From Cellvibrio fontiphilus_A (GTDB taxonomy: Bacteria; Pseudomonadota; Gammaproteobacteria; Pseudomonadales; Cellvibrionaceae), in contig NZ_JBHRTF010000002.1 of NCBI RefSeq assembly GCF_042646205.1, positions 558,001 to 622,000 of the forward strand: a DNA stretch of 64,000 nt. The letters are read 5' to 3'. Within the stretch, counting starts at the first letter, position 1. The number at the start of each line of letters is the position of its first letter. The notes beneath the pieces were generated by a model. It was given only the letters and a program-made list of their open reading frames with translations, searched no databases and had not been told where the DNA came from. Below, one piece after another: positions 62,456 through 64,000 of the stretch. The translations under genes and the position numbers were made by a program.

Positions 62456-62710
62456 ATGACAACGACCATTCTCTCCAGCCGTGAATTCAATCAGGATACA
62501 GGCAAGGCTAAAAAGGCTGCGCTGCAAGGCCCGGTATTTATTACCGACCGCGGCAAGCCCTCCTATGTGCTCCTTACTGTGGAGGAATATCGAAAGATCA
62601 GTGGTACCCAATCCAATATCGCCGACTTACTCGCGATGCCGGAAACCGATGAAATTGAATTCCAGCCGCCCAAGTTGAATCTCACCACGACGGTGCCGGA
62701 TTTATCATGA
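62456..62710 (+). CDS. Phd/YefM-type antitoxin
   Basis: 84 residues. The N-terminal DNA-binding fold has ILSSREFNQDTGKAKKAALQGPVFITDRGKPSYVLLTVEEYRKI, a standard Phd/YefM pattern. The C-terminal tail (DEIEFQPPKLNLTTTVPDLS) would wrap the toxin. GGAGG lies five bases before ATG 62456. Its stop overlaps the toxin ATG (ATGA), so translation is coupled. It should repress the operon and neutralise the PIN toxin. Confidence 0.9.
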   Translation: MTTTILSSREFNQDTGKAKKAALQGPVFITDRGKPSYVLLTVEEYRKISGTQSNIADLLAMPETDEIEFQPPKLNLTTTVPDLS

Positions 62711-63126
62711 TGTATTTGTTGGATACCAATGTTATCTCCGAGTTGAGAAAACAAGGCTCAGGGAAGGCGGATAAAAACGTAGTTGCTTGGGCTAAGTCAG
62801 TTTCTGCAGATAGCCTGTATTTGTCAGTTATCACCATTATGGAACTTGAGCTGGGTGTGCTTTCTATCCAGCGAAAAGATTCACATCAGGGTAATTTATT
62901 GCGTCTCTGGTTGGACTCTCAGGTAATCCCCGCGTTCAGCAACCGAACTCTTGCCATCGATGTCCCGATTGCCCAATGTTGCGCCAGCTTACATATTCCT
63001 GATCCACGCTCCGAGCGCGATGCGCTAATTGCTGCTACTGCCATAGTGAATGGTATGACGGTGGTAACACGCAACCTTGCCGATTTTGAACCTACCGGTG
63101 TAAAAATAATAAATCCGTGGTTTTAA
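62707..63126 (+). CDS. VapC/FitB-type PIN-domain toxin
   Basis: 139 residues. PIN acidic residues are in YLLDTNVISEL (D6), ITIMELELGV (the conserved Glu), RDALIAATAI (Asp) and TRNLADFEPTGV (Asp). It is a metal-dependent ribonuclease, probably acting on tRNA or rRNA loops. A Phd-type antitoxin with a VapC-type toxin is a common mixed pairing. Two tandem ATGs start it, the first overlapping the antitoxin stop. Confidence 0.92.
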   Translation: MMYLLDTNVISELRKQGSGKADKNVVAWAKSVSADSLYLSVITIMELELGVLSIQRKDSHQGNLLRLWLDSQVIPAFSNRTLAIDVPIAQCCASLHIPDPRSERDALIAATAIVNGMTVVTRNLADFEPTGVKIINPWF

Positions 63127-63174
63127 GAAATGGTAAAACAATTGAATGCGTTAAATCCCCTAACGCTTGAGTAG

Positions 63175-63492
63175 TTAGCGCTCATCCAACTGCTGAATCT
63201 GCCCAATAATCTCCACTAATTTTTTTCCTTTCTCCGTCAACGAATACTCGGTGCGCGGTGGTAATTCGTTGAAGGTTTTTTTATCGAGCAAACCGTACTC
63301 GACCAATTTGCGGAAACGTTCGCTTAATACTTTGGTGGAGATGCCTTCAATGGCGCGCTCCAATTCGCCGGGGCGGTTGATGCCTTTGCCGACGTTGGTT
63401 AATACCGATACCGACCATTTGCAGCCGATCACGTCTTCCAATTTTTGATAGCTGGAGCGCGATTTTAATGAAATTTTTTTTGCCTGTTGCAT
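63175..63492 (-). CDS. HxlR-family transcriptional regulator
   Basis: 105 residues of the HxlR winged-helix family: EDVIGCKWSVSVLTNVGKG, then NRPGELERAIEGISTKVLSERFRKLVEYGLL and the wing PPRTEYSLTEKG. Cys in GCKW is at the position used for redox sensing in some family members. ATG 63492 is preferred over two in-frame TTGs just upstream. It is divergent from the thioredoxin-like gene, whose expression it may control. Confidence 0.88.
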   Translation of the reverse strand: MQQAKKISLKSRSSYQKLEDVIGCKWSVSVLTNVGKGINRPGELERAIEGISTKVLSERFRKLVEYGLLDKKTFNELPPRTEYSLTEKGKKLVEIIGQIQQLDER

Positions 63493-63625
63493 CAACAATT
63501 TACCCCGAAAAGTTACCCGGGCACCAAAAAGTGCCCGCTATTTTTGTGCGGCTGGCGCGCTTAGAGTGAACCCATCGTTGCGCAGCGATCTTCTTTTCAC
63601 ATCACTATTTTAGAGAGGATTTATT

Positions 63626-63862
63626 ATGAAAAGCCAAGCCGTTTTTTACCATGCGGGTTGCCCGGTGTGTGTAGCCGCTGAACACCAACTATTGGATTTA
63701 ATCGACACCGACAAAGTTAATCTGGAGGTGGTGCATTTGGGCGAGAGCAAAAATCGCCTGGCGGCTGCCAAAACACAGGGGGTGAAATCTGTGCCGGCGT
63801 TGGTGGTGGATGGACAGGTGCTGCACATTAATTTTGGCGCTGCGATTGAGGCGCTGGAATAA
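63626..63862 (+). CDS. Thioredoxin/glutaredoxin-fold small protein
   Basis: 78 residues. CPVC lies at the end of the first strand (VFYHAGCPVCVAAEHQLLDLI), followed by a cis-Pro region (GVKSVPALVVDGQVLHI), the minimal thioredoxin fold. It should catalyse disulfide exchange in the cytoplasm or act as a redox sensor. GAGAGGA precedes the ATG. It is divergent from an HxlR regulator, an arrangement seen for oxidative-stress genes. Confidence 0.85.
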   Translation: MKSQAVFYHAGCPVCVAAEHQLLDLIDTDKVNLEVVHLGESKNRLAAAKTQGVKSVPALVVDGQVLHINFGAAIEALE

Positions 63863-63868
63863 ATCCAG

Positions 63869-63894
63869 GGCGGGCAAACCGGGGTTTGTCCGCC
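63869..63894 (+). terminator. Hairpin after the thioredoxin-like gene
   Basis: Arms GGCGGGCAAAC (63869-63879) and GTTTGTCCGCC (63884-63894) pair with one G-T. No T-run follows. The remaining 106 bases of the window hold no recognisable gene. Confidence 0.5.
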
Positions 63895-64000
63895 GCTGCT
63901 TGGTGCTGCAATTTGTCTAGTATTTAATCAGCCCCAAGGCTAGCCTTTAGTGAAAAATTGGGGTTAGAATGCGTCAACCTTCACAGAAAGGTAATTAGAG

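Noticed and set aside
63142..63166. GCGTTA/TAACGC dyad after the PIN toxin as a terminator
   Set aside because: Only 6 bp, no T-run; too weak to call.

Overview
The window is a chromosomal replication-origin region of a gammaproteobacterium, most likely Cellvibrio or a close relative in Cellvibrionaceae. The gene order rpmH-rnpA-yidD-yidC-mnmE and mnmG-rsmG-parA-parB-atpIBEFHAGDC-glmU on one side of dnaA-dnaN-recF-gyrB is the Pseudomonas-type origin layout. The plant-polysaccharide enzymes with polyserine linkers (a GH11-CBM60-CE4-CBM10 xylanase/deacetylase and a GH9 lipoprotein cellulase) point to Cellvibrio. These are family-level readings made by eye; no database was searched.

Layout. 1-5.2 kb holds exporters: a PACE-type pump with a divergent LysR regulator, a Bcr/CflA MFS pump, a ChrA chromate transporter and a TSUP anion exporter. 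5.2-8.5 kb holds the modular xylanase and a membrane diguanylate cyclase. 8.5-10.1 kb is a HigB toxin with an antitoxin fused to an ImmA/IrrE-like peptidase, under a perfect operator palindrome. 10.1-16.7 kb is the amino-sugar locus glmS-glmR-glmU, split by the GH9 cellulase. 16.8-24.1 kb is the complete ATP synthase operon, with a clear sigma70 promoter. 24.3-28.7 kb is parB-parA-rsmG-mnmG. An AT-rich, DnaA-box-bearing gap (28.7-29.4 kb) follows, then mnmE-yidC-yidD-rnpA-rpmH on the minus strand. The strand switch and second DnaA-box region lie at 33.7-34.2 kb. dnaA (TTG start), dnaN, recF (containing two parS sites) and gyrB then run rightward.

40.7-64 kb is more accessory: an M48 peptidase with three tandem AIM24 paralogues; an Lrp regulator; leuA behind a candidate leucine attenuator; a MacB-like ABC export cluster with four permeases in two paralogous pairs around one ATPase, plus an adaptor; a SIMPL-domain protein carrying a TonB-box-like motif; an XRE regulator facing a small secreted protein and a DUF2145 protein; a lipoprotein; a MipA/OmpV-DUF3019-RstA-RstB envelope-sensing operon; a Phd/VapC toxin-antitoxin pair; and an HxlR regulator facing a thioredoxin-like protein.

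How it fits together: replication initiation (DnaA, DnaN, GyrB), segregation (ParA/ParB with parS in recF), membrane protein insertion (YidC/YidD), tRNA modification and processing (MnmE/MnmG, RnpA) and energy supply (F1Fo) form the origin-proximal core. Non-coding elements of most interest are the operator-like palindromes upstream of higBA and glmR, a two-copy intergenic palindromic repeat, a MITE-like element between rpmH and rnpA that appears to supply the RnpA start codon, and the leuA leader. No rRNA, tRNA, CRISPR array, prophage or full insertion sequence was seen.
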